This document shows positions 33,291 to 42,603 of a stretch of 64,000 nt of DNA, piece by piece. A program made the translations under genes and the position numbers. Where the stretch lies: assembly GCF_004005475.1 (NCBI RefSeq), contig NZ_RZTZ01000001.1:496001-560000 (forward strand). Reading direction: 5' to 3'. This stretch comes from Niallia taxi. Its GTDB lineage: Bacteria; Bacillota; Bacilli; Bacillales; Cytobacillaceae. Below the pieces are notes generated by a model. It saw only the letters and a program-made list of their open reading frames with translations. It had not been told where the DNA came from and ran no database searches. Positions within the stretch are counted from its first letter, which is position 1. Every line of letters starts with the position of its first letter.

Positions 33291-35882
33291 TTAAATATTT
33301 TCCTGCTTCAATCCATCAATAATATTTTCTTTTTTTATTTTGACAGTTGCATACATCATCGCTAAACCAACGATGACAAAGATAGCGATAATTGAAAATA
33401 GCATGCTCATCCATGGTAATGCAAAACCATACTCAAATGTCTGTCTTATAGAGAAGTACAGCAGCACCATAACAGCGATGCTTAAAGGCAGGCCATACAG
33501 CAAGGCTTTTAATCCATAAAACATACTTTCGTATTGCAGCATTTTATTAAAGCCCTTCGGTGTCATCCCGACGGAACGAAGCATCGCAAATTCCCGTTTT
33601 CTTAATGCAATACTTGTGCTAATTGTATTGAATATATTTGCAACGGAAATCAGCGAAATAAGGATGATGAACCCGTACGTGAAAACAGACATAAACAGAA
33701 GCATTTGTTCATTTTCCTGCTTATTTTGATAAACATTGTATATATACATGTTTGAGGTTTTAACATCCTCTAGTTCCTTTTGGGTTGCAAGAGGATTAGA
33801 GCTGTTCAAATACAGTGACGTATCGAAAAAATTCTTTGTTTTTTCGTTATTAGTCAGCTGTGAAAACGTCTTGTCTGATACAATGATATCGATGCTGCCA
33901 ACTCCTGCTGTATTCATGCCGAGTGGAAGCTTAGTTGTCATACCAGCAATTCCTACCTTACTTATTGTAGTGTCATTCTCGCCATCACTGTAATGCAGCT
34001 CGAAATTATCTCCTTTTTTAGCATGGACCGTAGTAGTTTCAATAAATTTTCTCGTATCGTAATCCTGATAGGAGATTTTGTCTATGAGAATTCCCATCGG
34101 GTTATTATCATCAGTGAAACTGTCTAACGAAACACCTGCCTCTTTTGCATATTCTTTAAAGCTTGCTTCATCAAGTCCGACAAGATGAGCCGTATACTGG
34201 AATTCCCCGTTCTTAAGTAAACTCTTGTCATCTGCAACCATTACTTTCAGTTCATCTGCAATAGCGCTTTCCTTAACCCATGTACTTAACATATATGATT
34301 CTCGTAATATCGTACTGTCCTCAACATATGAAAGCTTTGTTAACGGAATATAATCGCTCGGCTGCATAAAGCCAGAGCTGTATACTTGAATATCAAAGCT
34401 GACATTTTCCTGTGACAACTCCAGAGACTTTTTAATATTTGATGTAAAAAAGGCTACTGCTAAAAATAGGACAATGCTGATAACTAATGAAAAAACAGTA
34501 GCATGATATCTGCGTTTATGGCGTTTTAAATTTTTCAGCCCTATTTCTGCTTCTATTCCAAACAGCTTCCTTACAAGCTTTGATGTTTTGACTGCTTTCC
34601 CTGTCAGCTTCACATCCTGTGTTTGGCGGATCGCATCAATTGCCGAAATTTTTGAAGCCTTGCGTGCTGGCAAAAAGGCAGAGATAAAAATAGTAAAAAC
34701 GGAAACTACTATAGCAATCAAAACAGAGTATGGTGTTACAACTAGCTCCAGCTTTTGGGATACACCTAAAGCTCCTTCAATAAATGAATTTAGGAAGATA
34801 AAGGTTGCACCAATCCCCCCAATTCCTGCTAATATGCCAATCGGAATACTAATAGCACCGATGACCATTCCTTCAAAAAACACCGCATTCCGCTTTTGTT
34901 TTTTCGTTGCACCAACACTTGAAAGCATTCCTAAATGTCTTGCCCTCTCTGACACGCTTATGGCAAATGCATTATAAATAAGTGCGATAGAACCGATGAT
35001 AATAACAGCGACAATCACAGCACCGCTAGCATAAAGGGTTGTGCGCAGACTATCATTATCTGTTACTCCATAATAACGAAGCAGCTCATCATTGTATGTG
35101 ATTTGTTTAGTATTTATCTGTTTCGCTAGGCCCTCTGCATGGTCAAATATAGAGCCATTTACTTTATTTAACACAACAACCGCATCTGCTGTATCTTTGT
35201 TGGAAATGGTTGTGAAATCAACATAGCTTAATGCTGTATAGCCAGCCTCCCAAGTATAAGCCCAAGACGGATTTTCCATAATTCCAACAATAGTAAAGGT
35301 TTTTTGGGCAGTATCAGCAAGCTCTTCTTTAAGATTTCCTTCTTCATCTGTAACAACGCTTAACTGCTGTGTCAGCTCCTCGCCTTCCGAATTTTCCCTA
35401 TCAACCCGTTTACCTATATCTACCGTAATTTTATCGCCAATTTTATATGACGCATATTCTTCCACAATACTTTTTGAAAGTATTAACTCATTAGGATTTT
35501 CAGGAAGGCGCCCATCTTCCATTTTGATATGAAATGCGTTAAATCCAGCTTCATTAAATGCCTTATAGAAGATATACGGCTTATATATATTCGTGGCATC
35601 CTTTATCTTGGAGTATCCTAAATCCTTTGACAAAAAAAGCTCTTTTGTCGCATCATCCTTTTCTATTTCCGCAATTTGATCCTGGTTGACGTCCTTATAT
35701 TTTAAATGCCATTCACCATCAGTAGAAATGGACTGTCTTATCGACAAATCAAGAAAGGAAACACCAAGTGTTGCCACTGCCATTATCATTGCCGTGGAAA
35801 TAATAACACCAATGATGGTTACAATCGTTCGTCTTTTGTTTTCCTTTAAATGTCTGATGGTAAGCTTTTGGATGATATTCAC
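33291..35882 (-). CDS. ABC transporter permease, two FtsX domains
   Basis: An 863-residue permease: an N-terminal membrane helix (residues ~20-42), a large extracellular region (~45-280), three helices of the first FtsX domain (~285-405), another anchor helix near ~455-475, a second extracellular region, and three helices of the second FtsX domain near the end (VGMTPKGFNKMLQYES coupling region). The start is GTG, overlapping the ATPase stop by 4 nt (GTGA). With the ATPase and the adjacent two-component system it looks like a peptide/antibiotic response module. It is larger than BceB and lacks the BceB layout, so the substrate is open. Confidence 0.88.
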   Translation of the reverse strand: MNIIQKLTIRHLKENKRRTIVTIIGVIISTAMIMAVATLGVSFLDLSIRQSISTDGEWHLKYKDVNQDQIAEIEKDDATKELFLSKDLGYSKIKDATNIYKPYIFYKAFNEAGFNAFHIKMEDGRLPENPNELILSKSIVEEYASYKIGDKITVDIGKRVDRENSEGEELTQQLSVVTDEEGNLKEELADTAQKTFTIVGIMENPSWAYTWEAGYTALSYVDFTTISNKDTADAVVVLNKVNGSIFDHAEGLAKQINTKQITYNDELLRYYGVTDNDSLRTTLYASGAVIVAVIIIGSIALIYNAFAISVSERARHLGMLSSVGATKKQKRNAVFFEGMVIGAISIPIGILAGIGGIGATFIFLNSFIEGALGVSQKLELVVTPYSVLIAIVVSVFTIFISAFLPARKASKISAIDAIRQTQDVKLTGKAVKTSKLVRKLFGIEAEIGLKNLKRHKRRYHATVFSLVISIVLFLAVAFFTSNIKKSLELSQENVSFDIQVYSSGFMQPSDYIPLTKLSYVEDSTILRESYMLSTWVKESAIADELKVMVADDKSLLKNGEFQYTAHLVGLDEASFKEYAKEAGVSLDSFTDDNNPMGILIDKISYQDYDTRKFIETTTVHAKKGDNFELHYSDGENDTTISKVGIAGMTTKLPLGMNTAGVGSIDIIVSDKTFSQLTNNEKTKNFFDTSLYLNSSNPLATQKELEDVKTSNMYIYNVYQNKQENEQMLLFMSVFTYGFIILISLISVANIFNTISTSIALRKREFAMLRSVGMTPKGFNKMLQYESMFYGLKALLYGLPLSIAVMVLLYFSIRQTFEYGFALPWMSMLFSIIAIFVIVGLAMMYATVKIKKENIIDGLKQENI

Positions 35883-36562
35883 GGTCGAATCACCTCATCC
35901 TTTGCAACCTTCCCATCCTCAATAGCTATGACTCTGTCTGCTTGCAAGGCAATCCTTTCATCGTGAGTAATAACAATCAATGTTTGATTAAAGGTTTTAT
36001 TGAACATCTTTAATAATTCCATAATTTCCTTACTGTTTTTGCTGTCAAGATTACCTGTCGGCTCGTCTGCAAGCACGATAGCTGGATTACTGATAAGAGC
36101 ACGGCCGATTGATACACGCTGCTGCTGTCCGCCAGAAAGCTGATTTGGCAAATGCCCTAGGCGGTTCTTCAAGCCAAGCACACGGACGATATCCTCAAAC
36201 TTGCTGTTGTCCACCTCATGCTGGTCAAGCAATATTGGCAATGTGATGTTTTCTTCTACAGTCAAAATTGGGATCAAATTATAAAACTGATAAATAAGGC
36301 CGATTTGTCTTCTTCTAAAGATTGCTAAAGCTGTCTCATCGAGTGCGTAAATATCTGTATCATCTACTAACACCTTTCCGCTTGTTGGCCTGTCAACACC
36401 ACCAAGCAAATGCAGCAAAGTTGATTTACCTGAGCCAGATGGACCTATAATAACAACGAATTCGCCTTTTTTGACTGTAAAAGATACATTGTCCAAAGCC
36501 TTAACCTCTGTATCTCCCTTTCCGTACACTTTAGACAGATTTTCAATTTTTAAAATATCCAT
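35879..36562 (-). CDS. ABC transporter ATP-binding protein (MacB/LolD type)
   Basis: A 227-residue ATPase with Walker [10 protein letters not shown] (about residues 38-46), Q-loop IYQFYNLIP, signature LSGGQQQR, Walker [12 protein letters not shown] and the switch His in VITHDERIA. The family pairs with FtsX permeases and powers extracellular-facing mechanotransmission rather than classic transport. It is translationally coupled to the permease. The 82-nt gap before it holds phased GTGAC/GTCAC repeats that probably bind the response regulator. ATG at 36562 behind AAAAGGGGAACTCAA. Confidence 0.95.
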   Translation of the reverse strand: MDILKIENLSKVYGKGDTEVKALDNVSFTVKKGEFVVIIGPSGSGKSTLLHLLGGVDRPTSGKVLVDDTDIYALDETALAIFRRRQIGLIYQFYNLIPILTVEENITLPILLDQHEVDNSKFEDIVRVLGLKNRLGHLPNQLSGGQQQRVSIGRALISNPAIVLADEPTGNLDSKNSKEIMELLKMFNKTFNQTLIVITHDERIALQADRVIAIEDGKVAKDEVIRP

Positions 36563-36610
36563 TTGAGTTCCCCTTTTGTAATTGATTTATCTCTAGTTTA
36601 TCTGCCTAAA

Positions 36611-36650
36611 ATGACATATCGGTGACTCAAAAGTGACAATTTAGTCACTT
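36611..36650 (-). promoter_or_regulatory. Phased GTCAC-type repeats before the ABC genes
   Basis: Half sites at 36612, 36622, 36633 and 36644 (TGACAT, GTGACT, GTGACA, GTCACT) are spaced 10-11 bp. The last two form the perfect dyad AAGTGAC-N6-GTCACTT (36631-36650), which overlaps the kinase stop codon. A TAAACT -10 candidate follows on the minus strand near 36590-36600. Confidence 0.55.
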
Positions 36651-37658
36651 AATGCTATTTATTGCCTGCTTATAAAATTTAATCTGGAAGGTAGTTCCCT
36701 CCCCTTCCTTACTTACAACCTCGATATCACCGTTTTGGGCGGAAATGATGCTGTATGCCATCGCAAGGCCAATACCAACGGAATCCTCTCCGGCATTTTC
36801 GCCTTTATAAAAGCGCTTAAAGATATGTGGCAAATCTTTTTTCGGAATTCCCTTCCCAGTGTCGCGAATGCTTATTTCCGTAAATAGGGCATTCTCAAAA
36901 AAGGAAAAGTAAATCTCCCCACCTTCTGCGGTATGCTCAATCCCGTTTTTTAAAATATTAAGGATCGCTTCTGCTGTCCATTTTAAATCTCCATAAAAAA
37001 CTGCATTCCTGTCACCCTCCGTTTTAAGGGATTGCTGTTTTATATCCATTGGTATAAGAACTGCCTCTGCTGCTTTTTCAATCACTTGAATGACAGGAAC
37101 CTTTTCCTTTTTGAACGTAACAGAGCCTGCATCAATTTTTGAGAGCTTTAACAAGGAGGATACAAGCCATTCAATGCGCTCTAGCTGAATGCGGATATTT
37201 CTCGTAAATTCTTGTCTTTTTTCTTCGGTTATTTTTCCGCTTAACAAATCAGCCATAACCATCATGGAGGTCAACGGTGTCTTTAACTGATGAGAAATAT
37301 CGGAAATGGCATCGGTCAATTTCGATTTATCCTGTTTCAAGGAAGACCCTTGCTGTGAAAGCATCAATGTTACCTTATATATCTCGCTTTTTAGAATGCT
37401 TAGTTCGCCTTCATAATTATCTCTTATATCAAATTGATAATCTCCGTTCGCTATGCGGCGCAAGTGACCTGACAGCTTAGCTATTTCGCGATAGCGCCAC
37501 CATGTAGAGAGAACCTGTACACAAATAAGCACCATACATGTTACAAACACATAAATAGCAGCAGCTACAGAGATATAAAGATAAGCGAACATAGTGGACA
37601 GCAATGCGATTATGGAAAGAATCAACAAGTAAAAGCGTAATTCCCGATTGCGAAGCAT
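36645..37658 (-). CDS. Sensor histidine kinase with a short input region
   Basis: 337 residues. Two membrane helices at about 9-26 and 30-50 are separated by only a few residues, so there is almost no external sensor domain, as in intramembrane-sensing kinases partnered with ABC transporters. A linker with HAMP-like RRIANGDYQFDIR follows, then the DHp domain with His123 (DISHQLKTPLTS), and a complete ATPase domain (NILKNGIEHT, DTGKGIP, GIGLAMAYSII). Its ATG directly follows the regulator's TAA. Signal input probably comes from the transporter. Confidence 0.93.
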   Translation of the reverse strand: MLRNRELRFYLLILSIIALLSTMFAYLYISVAAAIYVFVTCMVLICVQVLSTWWRYREIAKLSGHLRRIANGDYQFDIRDNYEGELSILKSEIYKVTLMLSQQGSSLKQDKSKLTDAISDISHQLKTPLTSMMVMADLLSGKITEEKRQEFTRNIRIQLERIEWLVSSLLKLSKIDAGSVTFKKEKVPVIQVIEKAAEAVLIPMDIKQQSLKTEGDRNAVFYGDLKWTAEAILNILKNGIEHTAEGGEIYFSFFENALFTEISIRDTGKGIPKKDLPHIFKRFYKGENAGEDSVGIGLAMAYSIISAQNGDIEVVSKEGEGTTFQIKFYKQAINSIK

Positions 37659-38342
37659 TTAATCACCCACCTTATAGCCCAAGCCCCGAACTGTTTTAAT
37701 AATGGTTGGCTTTTGTGGATCATCTTCCAGCTTTTCTCTAAGTCTTTTGATGTAAACTGTTAATGTATTGTCATTAACAAAGTCCCCCGCAACATCCCAT
37801 ATTCTTTCAAGCAGCTGGGTTCTTGTCAGTACCTGGCCGATATGATTGGCAAAAATGAGCAATAATCTGTATTCTAATGCCGTTACTAAGACCTCTTCCC
37901 CATGTTTAAATACTTTCCCCTCCGCTGTGTTAATTGCTATATTTTCAATTTCTATCACAGGTTTTGCTTGCAATTGTTTATGATATCTTCGCAAAACAGA
38001 TTTTATCCTTGAAAGCAATTCTCTTACTCGGAAAGGCTTTGTTATGTAATCATCAGCTCCCATATCCAAGCCCATTACAACATTCACTTCATCATCCAAT
38101 GCCGTCAAAAAAATGACTGGCTTGTCCGAGTGCTTTTTAACATATTCACATAATTCATAACCGTTTCCATCTGGCAAGGACAGATCAAAAATACATAAAT
38201 CAATTTGCTCTAAGTTTTCTATTATTGCTTTTTTGGCTGTTTGGACACTATGACAAAGAATTGTTTCATACTCCTCTTGATTTAAGCTGTATTCTATTCC
38301 GGATGCTATTGTTTTATCGTCTTCCACTAATAGTATTTTCAT
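37659..38342 (-). CDS. OmpR/PhoB-type response regulator
   Basis: 227 residues. The receiver domain has the acidic pocket (VEDD), phospho-acceptor Asp53 (CIFDLSLPDG), Thr in FLTALDD and Lys in DYITKPF. The C-terminal winged helix carries ALEYRLLLIFANHIGQVLTRTQLLERIWD and ends in TVRGLGYKVGD. ATG at 38342 is chosen over an upstream in-frame start because AAAGGA precedes it and the receiver domain begins there. It is first in the operon regulator-kinase-ATPase-permease and probably binds the repeats at 36611-36650. Confidence 0.95.
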   Translation of the reverse strand: MKILLVEDDKTIASGIEYSLNQEEYETILCHSVQTAKKAIIENLEQIDLCIFDLSLPDGNGYELCEYVKKHSDKPVIFLTALDDEVNVVMGLDMGADDYITKPFRVRELLSRIKSVLRRYHKQLQAKPVIEIENIAINTAEGKVFKHGEEVLVTALEYRLLLIFANHIGQVLTRTQLLERIWDVAGDFVNDNTLTVYIKRLREKLEDDPQKPTIIKTVRGLGYKVGD

Positions 38343-38441
38343 TTTTCCTTTCACTTCCTTTACACACATAAACCATAACTATATCCTATCTTATTTGATG
38401 GCTTGATTTTAAGTCAAAGGGGAATAATGTTGTTAAATAGG

Positions 38442-38470
38442 TTGCATTGGCACATCTAGTACCCTACAAT
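38442..38470 (+). promoter_or_regulatory. Sigma-A promoter of the prs paralogue
   Basis: TTGCAT (38442-38447), 17 nt, TACAAT (38465-38470). Confidence 0.7.
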
Positions 38471-38541
38471 ACTTTATAGAGGCAGAATTATGCAAACGCT
38501 ACACATATTAGAAATAAGAAATGTTACAGGAGGAAACCGTC

Positions 38542-39501
38542 GTGCCAAATACATATAAAGGATCTAAATTAAAAGTCTTCTCCTTAAACGCAAACCCAGA
38601 GCTTGCGCAAGAAATTGTCGAAAACTTAGGAACTGAGCTTGGGAAGTGTTCCGTTAAAAAATTCAGTGATGGAGAAATTCAAATCAATATAGAAGAAAGT
38701 GTCCGCGGCTGTGACGTTTTTGTCATTCAACCGACAAGTGAGCCTGTCAATCAAAGCATTATGGAGCTGTTGATTATGATTGATGCTTTAAAACGAGCAT
38801 CTGTTAAGTGCATCAATGTTGTAATACCATATTATGCATATGCACGCCAAGATCGTAAAGCTCAGCCGAGGGAACCAATTACAGCTAAACTAATTGCGAA
38901 CCTTATCCAAAAAGCAGGAGCAGATCGTGTTATTACAATGGATCTTCATGCACCACAGACACAAGGCTTCTTTAATATTCCAGTAGACCAGCTTCTTGCT
39001 ATGCCGATATTGGCGCAATACTTATTGACAAAGGATTTTGCCAATGATGTTGTAGTCGTAGCACCAGACCACGGCAGTACAACGAGAGCACGTGAATTAG
39101 CAGATCGCCTGAAAGCGCCAATTGCTATTATTGACAAACGTGGCTCAAGAGAGATCGGTGAAAAACGAGAAGTTAATATTGTCGGAAACATTGAAGGAAA
39201 AACAGCTATTATTATCGATGATATTATTGATACAGCATACAGAGTCACGACTGCAACAAAAGCACTTCTTGATAATGGCGCAAAAGAAGTTTATGCATGC
39301 TGTACACACCCTGTTCTGTCAGAAATGGCAATTGAAAACATATCAGAGTCCCATATAAAGGAACTGATTGTAACAAACAGCATCCCTCTCACTGAAGAGA
39401 AAAAAATCAGCAAAATAACACAACTGACAATCGCTCCACTATTAAGCGACGCTATTTCCCGCGTTTACGAACAAAAACCTGTCAGTGTACTGTTTAAATA
39501 A
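38542..39501 (+). CDS. Divergent ribose-phosphate pyrophosphokinase paralogue
   Basis: 319 residues from a GTG placed 6 nt after CAGGAGGAA; the frame is open to an ATG seven codons earlier but without a ribosome site. It is full length for PRPP synthetase and keeps the start [17 protein letters not shown], the ATP-binding [10 protein letters not shown], the metal site TMDLHAPQ and [15 protein letters not shown]. However the ribose-5-phosphate loop, normally DDIIDTAGT, reads DDIIDTAYR (Tyr233, Arg234), and the flexible catalytic loop after DKR is also unlike Prs ([12 protein letters not shown]). It is monocistronic and not in the usual gcaD-prs context, so it is a second copy. It may be a modulator or have altered substrate use. 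Confidence 0.8.
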   Translation: MPNTYKGSKLKVFSLNANPELAQEIVENLGTELGKCSVKKFSDGEIQINIEESVRGCDVFVIQPTSEPVNQSIMELLIMIDALKRASVKCINVVIPYYAYARQDRKAQPREPITAKLIANLIQKAGADRVITMDLHAPQTQGFFNIPVDQLLAMPILAQYLLTKDFANDVVVVAPDHGSTTRARELADRLKAPIAIIDKRGSREIGEKREVNIVGNIEGKTAIIIDDIIDTAYRVTTATKALLDNGAKEVYACCTHPVLSEMAIENISESHIKELIVTNSIPLTEEKKISKITQLTIAPLLSDAISRVYEQKPVSVLFK

Positions 39502-39510
39502 TGATAAAAA

Positions 39511-39543
39511 AAGAGATGCGGCGGGCTTACCATCGCATCTCTT
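39511..39543. terminator. Bidirectional terminator between prs paralogue and FMN reductase gene
   Basis: The 10-bp stem aagagatgcg/cgcatctctt is followed by T residues on both strands. Confidence 0.8.
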
Positions 39544-39549
39544 TTTCTG

Positions 39550-40083
39550 TTAGGATATTGCCTTTTGCAATTTTATTAATTCATTTGCCAAATTATTAAT
39601 TCTAGCTTTTACTTCCTTGCTGCTAATATCGTTTTCCACATTAAAATCATCATTATGGACAAAAACAGCCGTTGAAGGAATAAGTCCCTTTAAGTAGCTG
39701 AGAATTGGCTTAAGCTGATGCTCTGCTACAAGGAAGTGCTTATCTGTACCTGCAGTCATTATTATTCCTGTCACCTTCCCTTGAAAAGCATCAACAGGCA
39801 AGTGGTCAAACAAATTCTTTAAGGCACCTGGAATGGAGGCCTGATAAACAGGACTGCCTATAATAAGCAAATCAGCTGCAAGAATCTTCTTAACAACCGT
39901 AATGGTGTCTTCATTATAATCGCTTAGTGCCGTTCCCTTAACGAATTCCACATCATATTCCTTTAGATCAATCAGCTCTGTTTCAATAGTTGCATCAGCT
40001 AATTTTGCGGCAGCAAGCATCTCATTCACTGCTTTTGCTGTTTTTGATCCAACAAGCGAACCAGATACACCGACAAGCTTCAT
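39550..40083 (-). CDS. NADPH-dependent FMN reductase
   Basis: A 177-residue flavodoxin-fold reductase: MKLVGVSGSLVGSKTAKAV at the start (phosphate-binding loop), LLIIGSPVYQASIPGALKNLFDHLP in the centre (flavin-ring contacts), and TAGTDKHFLVAEHQLKPIL. It is of the SsuE/azoreductase-like group and should pass hydride from NADPH to FMN or a small substrate. It lies 62 nt downstream of sodA on the same strand, with a terminator between them, so only read-through would join the two. ATG behind AGAGAGGGG. Confidence 0.88.
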   Translation of the reverse strand: MKLVGVSGSLVGSKTAKAVNEMLAAAKLADATIETELIDLKEYDVEFVKGTALSDYNEDTITVVKKILAADLLIIGSPVYQASIPGALKNLFDHLPVDAFQGKVTGIIMTAGTDKHFLVAEHQLKPILSYLKGLIPSTAVFVHNDDFNVENDISSKEVKARINNLANELIKLQKAIS

Positions 40084-40112
40084 CCTAAAGCAACCCCTCT
40101 CTTATCTGAAAA

Positions 40113-40137
40113 AGATGCCCTTAATAGAAGGACATCT
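40113..40137 (-). terminator. Terminator of sodA
   Basis: The stem agatgccctt/aaggacatct (one mismatch) is followed on the minus strand by TTTTT, between sodA and the FMN reductase gene. Confidence 0.6.
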
Positions 40138-40145
40138 AAAAAATA

Positions 40146-40766
40146 TTACTTTTTAAAGCTTGCATATTTTGCTGCAACAGCATCCCAGTTAATGATTTCA
40201 AAGAAGCTAGAAATATAATCTGGTCTTCTGTTTTGGTAGTTCAAGTAATAAGCATGCTCCCATACATCTAATCCTAGGATTGCATTGTTGCCTTCCATAA
40301 TAGGATTGTCTTGGTTTGCAGTGCTAGTAACTTCAAGCTTTCCTTCAGCGTTAACAATTAACCAAGCCCAGCCAGAGCCAAAGCGAGTAGTTGCGCTTTG
40401 TGCGAAAGCTGTTTTGAATGCATCAAAGCTTCCGAATGCTGCTGTAATTGCTTCTGCCAACTCACCTGCAGGAGCATTGCCTTCTTTAGCAGGCGCGATT
40501 ACTTCCCAGAATAATGTATGGTTAAGATGTCCGCCTCCGTTGTTTCTTACAGCCGTTCTAATTGCTTCTGGAAGCGCATCAAGATTGCTTAGCAATTCTT
40601 CTAGAGATTTTTCTTGTAATTCCGCTTTTCCTTCAAGAGCAGCATTCAAGTTGTTTACATATGTTTGGTGATGCTTCCCATGGTGAATCTCCATTGTATT
40701 TTGGTCAATTTGAGGCTCAAGTGCAGCAAATCCATAGTTTAAAGCTGGCAATTCAAATTTTGACAT
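40146..40766 (-). CDS. sodA: Superoxide dismutase, Mn type
   Basis: 206 residues. Metal ligands His28, His83, Asp167 and His171 are in place ([32 protein letters not shown]), and Gln152 in STANQDNP is the outer-sphere residue typical of Mn enzymes. Cytosolic, no signal peptide. ATG behind CTGGGGGATTACAAA. The 5' region has the palindrome TATAC-N6-GTATA at 40796-40811 inside the likely promoter, the same motif seen before the divergent regulator gene. This suggests control by that regulator. Confidence 0.93.
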   Translation of the reverse strand: MSKFELPALNYGFAALEPQIDQNTMEIHHGKHHQTYVNNLNAALEGKAELQEKSLEELLSNLDALPEAIRTAVRNNGGGHLNHTLFWEVIAPAKEGNAPAGELAEAITAAFGSFDAFKTAFAQSATTRFGSGWAWLIVNAEGKLEVTSTANQDNPIMEGNNAILGLDVWEHAYYLNYQNRRPDYISSFFEIINWDAVAAKYASFKK

Positions 40767-40795
40767 TTTGTAATCCCCCAGTATTATGTATTATT

Positions 40796-40811
40796 TATAC
40801 TTATTAGTATA
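40796..40811 (-). promoter_or_regulatory. Operator-like palindrome A (sodA)
   Basis: TATAC-TTATTA-GTATA, 30 nt upstream of the sodA start codon. Confidence 0.65.
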
Positions 40812-40923
40812 AAAAGTATATTTAAAGGATATCGCACAAAAGAGAATAATGCAATTATTTTTTTCCACTATTTTCACTTTTCCTGCCCATCATATGCTGG
40901 GAGCCTTATAAATGTTAACATTT

Positions 40924-40939
40924 TATACTTTATGGTATA
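40924..40939 (+). promoter_or_regulatory. Operator-like palindrome B (COG2345 regulator)
   Basis: TATAC-TTTATG-GTATA; its right half overlaps a TATAAT -10 box at 40936-40941, as for an autorepressor site. Confidence 0.65.
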
Positions 40940-41011
40940 ATTAATTATTCATAACCAAGTTATGTTTAGAATGAAGGTTTAAAATACTCCAACATTAATG
41001 GAGGTCTATAC

Positions 41012-41635
41012 ATGGAAAAAAAACAAAATACAAAGGAAAAAATCCTCCATTTGCTCAAAAAAGAACAAGCATTGACTGTCAATGATCTAACCGAGCATTT
41101 GGAAATTACTCATATGGCTGTGCGCAAGCATCTTACTATTCTTGAAAAAGACGGGCTGATTCAAACGAAGGAAGTCAAGCAATCAATGGGTAGACCCATC
41201 CAAGTTTTTTCTTTAACAGAAAAGGCAGAAGCATTTTTCCCGAAAAACTACGAAGGCATCAGCATTGGATTTTTACAGGATATTGAGGATTTATATGGTG
41301 AAGGCTCAGTAGAACGGTTATTCGCAAAAAGAGAGGCAAGACTTATCCATGAATATGGAGTAAGAATGGACAGCAAGGATTCTTCTCAACGAATGAAAGA
41401 AATTGTTACAATTCAAAATGAAAAAGGTTATATGGCAGAGCTAAACCAGCTTGAAGGCAACACATATGAATTAATTGAATATAATTGTCCAATACTTGAG
41501 GTCGCAAAAGAGTTCAAAATTGCCTGTAAATGCGAAACAGAAATGCTAAAAGACGTTCTTCGTCCAGAAAGCATTGACAGAACATGCTGCAGGACAGAAG
41601 GAAGCAGTCATTGCAGATTTTTGGTTAAGTTTTAA
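41012..41635 (+). CDS. Cys-rich HTH regulator (COG2345, SufR-like)
   Basis: 207 residues. An N-terminal winged helix (NTKEKILHLLKKEQALTVNDLTEHLEITHMAVRKHLTILEKDGLIQT, about 6-53) with the GRP wing is followed by a domain like SufR. The C-terminal part has six Cys: 159, 172, 174, 192, 193, 201, including C-x12-C as in the SufR iron-sulfur site. A redox or Fe-S sensor role is therefore likely. It is divergent from sodA, and matching TATAC-N6-GTATA palindromes lie before sodA, before itself and before the DUF1450 gene. ATG behind ATGGAGGTC. Confidence 0.85.
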   Translation: MEKKQNTKEKILHLLKKEQALTVNDLTEHLEITHMAVRKHLTILEKDGLIQTKEVKQSMGRPIQVFSLTEKAEAFFPKNYEGISIGFLQDIEDLYGEGSVERLFAKREARLIHEYGVRMDSKDSSQRMKEIVTIQNEKGYMAELNQLEGNTYELIEYNCPILEVAKEFKIACKCETEMLKDVLRPESIDRTCCRTEGSSHCRFLVKF

Positions 41636-41647
41636 TGCATAAGAAAG

Positions 41648-41672
41648 GGAGCATAATTATATGCTCCTTTTT
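41648..41672 (+). terminator. Terminator of the regulator gene
   Basis: The stem ggagcat/atgctcc is followed by TTTTT. It ends just before the convergent pirin stop. Confidence 0.75.
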
Positions 41673-41673
41673 G

Positions 41674-42561
41674 TTATTTTGCAGGCGGTCCAAACTCACC
41701 GTGGTGAAAATCGCGAAAAGCCTGTTTTATTTCCTCCATCGTGTTCATTACAAATGGCCCATAAGGCACTATTTCTTCTTTTATTGGAGCTCCAGAATAG
41801 ATGAGTACTTTCGAATTACGTTTATTTGCTTTTATCGTGAGCGTACTTTCATTTTCTTCTGTGCCATTTTCGTTAAAGGTCAGTGTCGCTACACCGTGCT
41901 TTTGCAGGTTTACTTTATTAATTCCGAAATCCATATCACCTGATAAAACATATAAAAAGGCATTATGATTTTCTGGTAGTTGATGCTTATAAGTCGTACC
42001 TTCACTTAATGATATTTCTGCTAATGTGATTGGCACAAGCGAATTTAACGGCCCTTGAACGCCAGCAATATCTCCCGAGAAAACCTTTACCTTTCCTCCT
42101 TCAAACTCAAAAGCAGGCGTATTCTCGCTGTATATATTTTGATAGATCGTTTCGCTATGCTTTAAATCCTTCGGTAAGTTCAGCCATAGCTGCAAAGTAT
42201 GGGCAATATCATCTCCTACCCCTTCCTCTGCATGTCTAGCTGCCCAGCCTGCATTCATGTATTGCACATCCCCAGGCTCAAGGATATCTCTACCGCCAGC
42301 ATTGTCGATATGCTCTAACCTGCCATCGACAACATACGTGATGGTTTGGAAGCCGCGATGTGGATGATCCGAAAATGCTCCTCTTTTAAACCAATCCTCT
42401 GCCATTAATATAAATGGATCAAAATCTTTCCATCCCTCAACAGGGAGTACCCAGCCTTTTTGTATGGAAGGGAACTCCGCTTCTTCATATTGAACATACC
42501 AATGGTTTTTGACATCTCTTCGAAAAATATTTTCTTGTTTCTCTATTATCTCTTTTTCCAT
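41674..42561 (-). CDS. Pirin family protein
   Basis: 295 residues with the bicupin pirin plan. The N-terminal cupin has metal ligands in FSDHPHRGFQTITYVVDGRLEHIDNAGG and a Glu/His in HAEEG; the C-terminal pirin domain has LPENHNAFLYVLSGDM. Some bacterial pirins have quercetinase activity and others modulate enzymes; the role here is unknown. ATG at 42561 is preferred to the earlier GTG because AAGGGGTGG fits it. It follows the DUF1450 gene after 42 nt, so both are probably one unit under palindrome C. Confidence 0.9.
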   Translation of the reverse strand: MEKEIIEKQENIFRRDVKNHWYVQYEEAEFPSIQKGWVLPVEGWKDFDPFILMAEDWFKRGAFSDHPHRGFQTITYVVDGRLEHIDNAGGRDILEPGDVQYMNAGWAARHAEEGVGDDIAHTLQLWLNLPKDLKHSETIYQNIYSENTPAFEFEGGKVKVFSGDIAGVQGPLNSLVPITLAEISLSEGTTYKHQLPENHNAFLYVLSGDMDFGINKVNLQKHGVATLTFNENGTEENESTLTIKANKRNSKVLIYSGAPIKEEIVPYGPFVMNTMEEIKQAFRDFHHGEFGPPAK

Positions 42562-42603
42562 TTCTCCCACCCCTTTTTCAAACTATATGCAATTAAACCA
42601 GTA

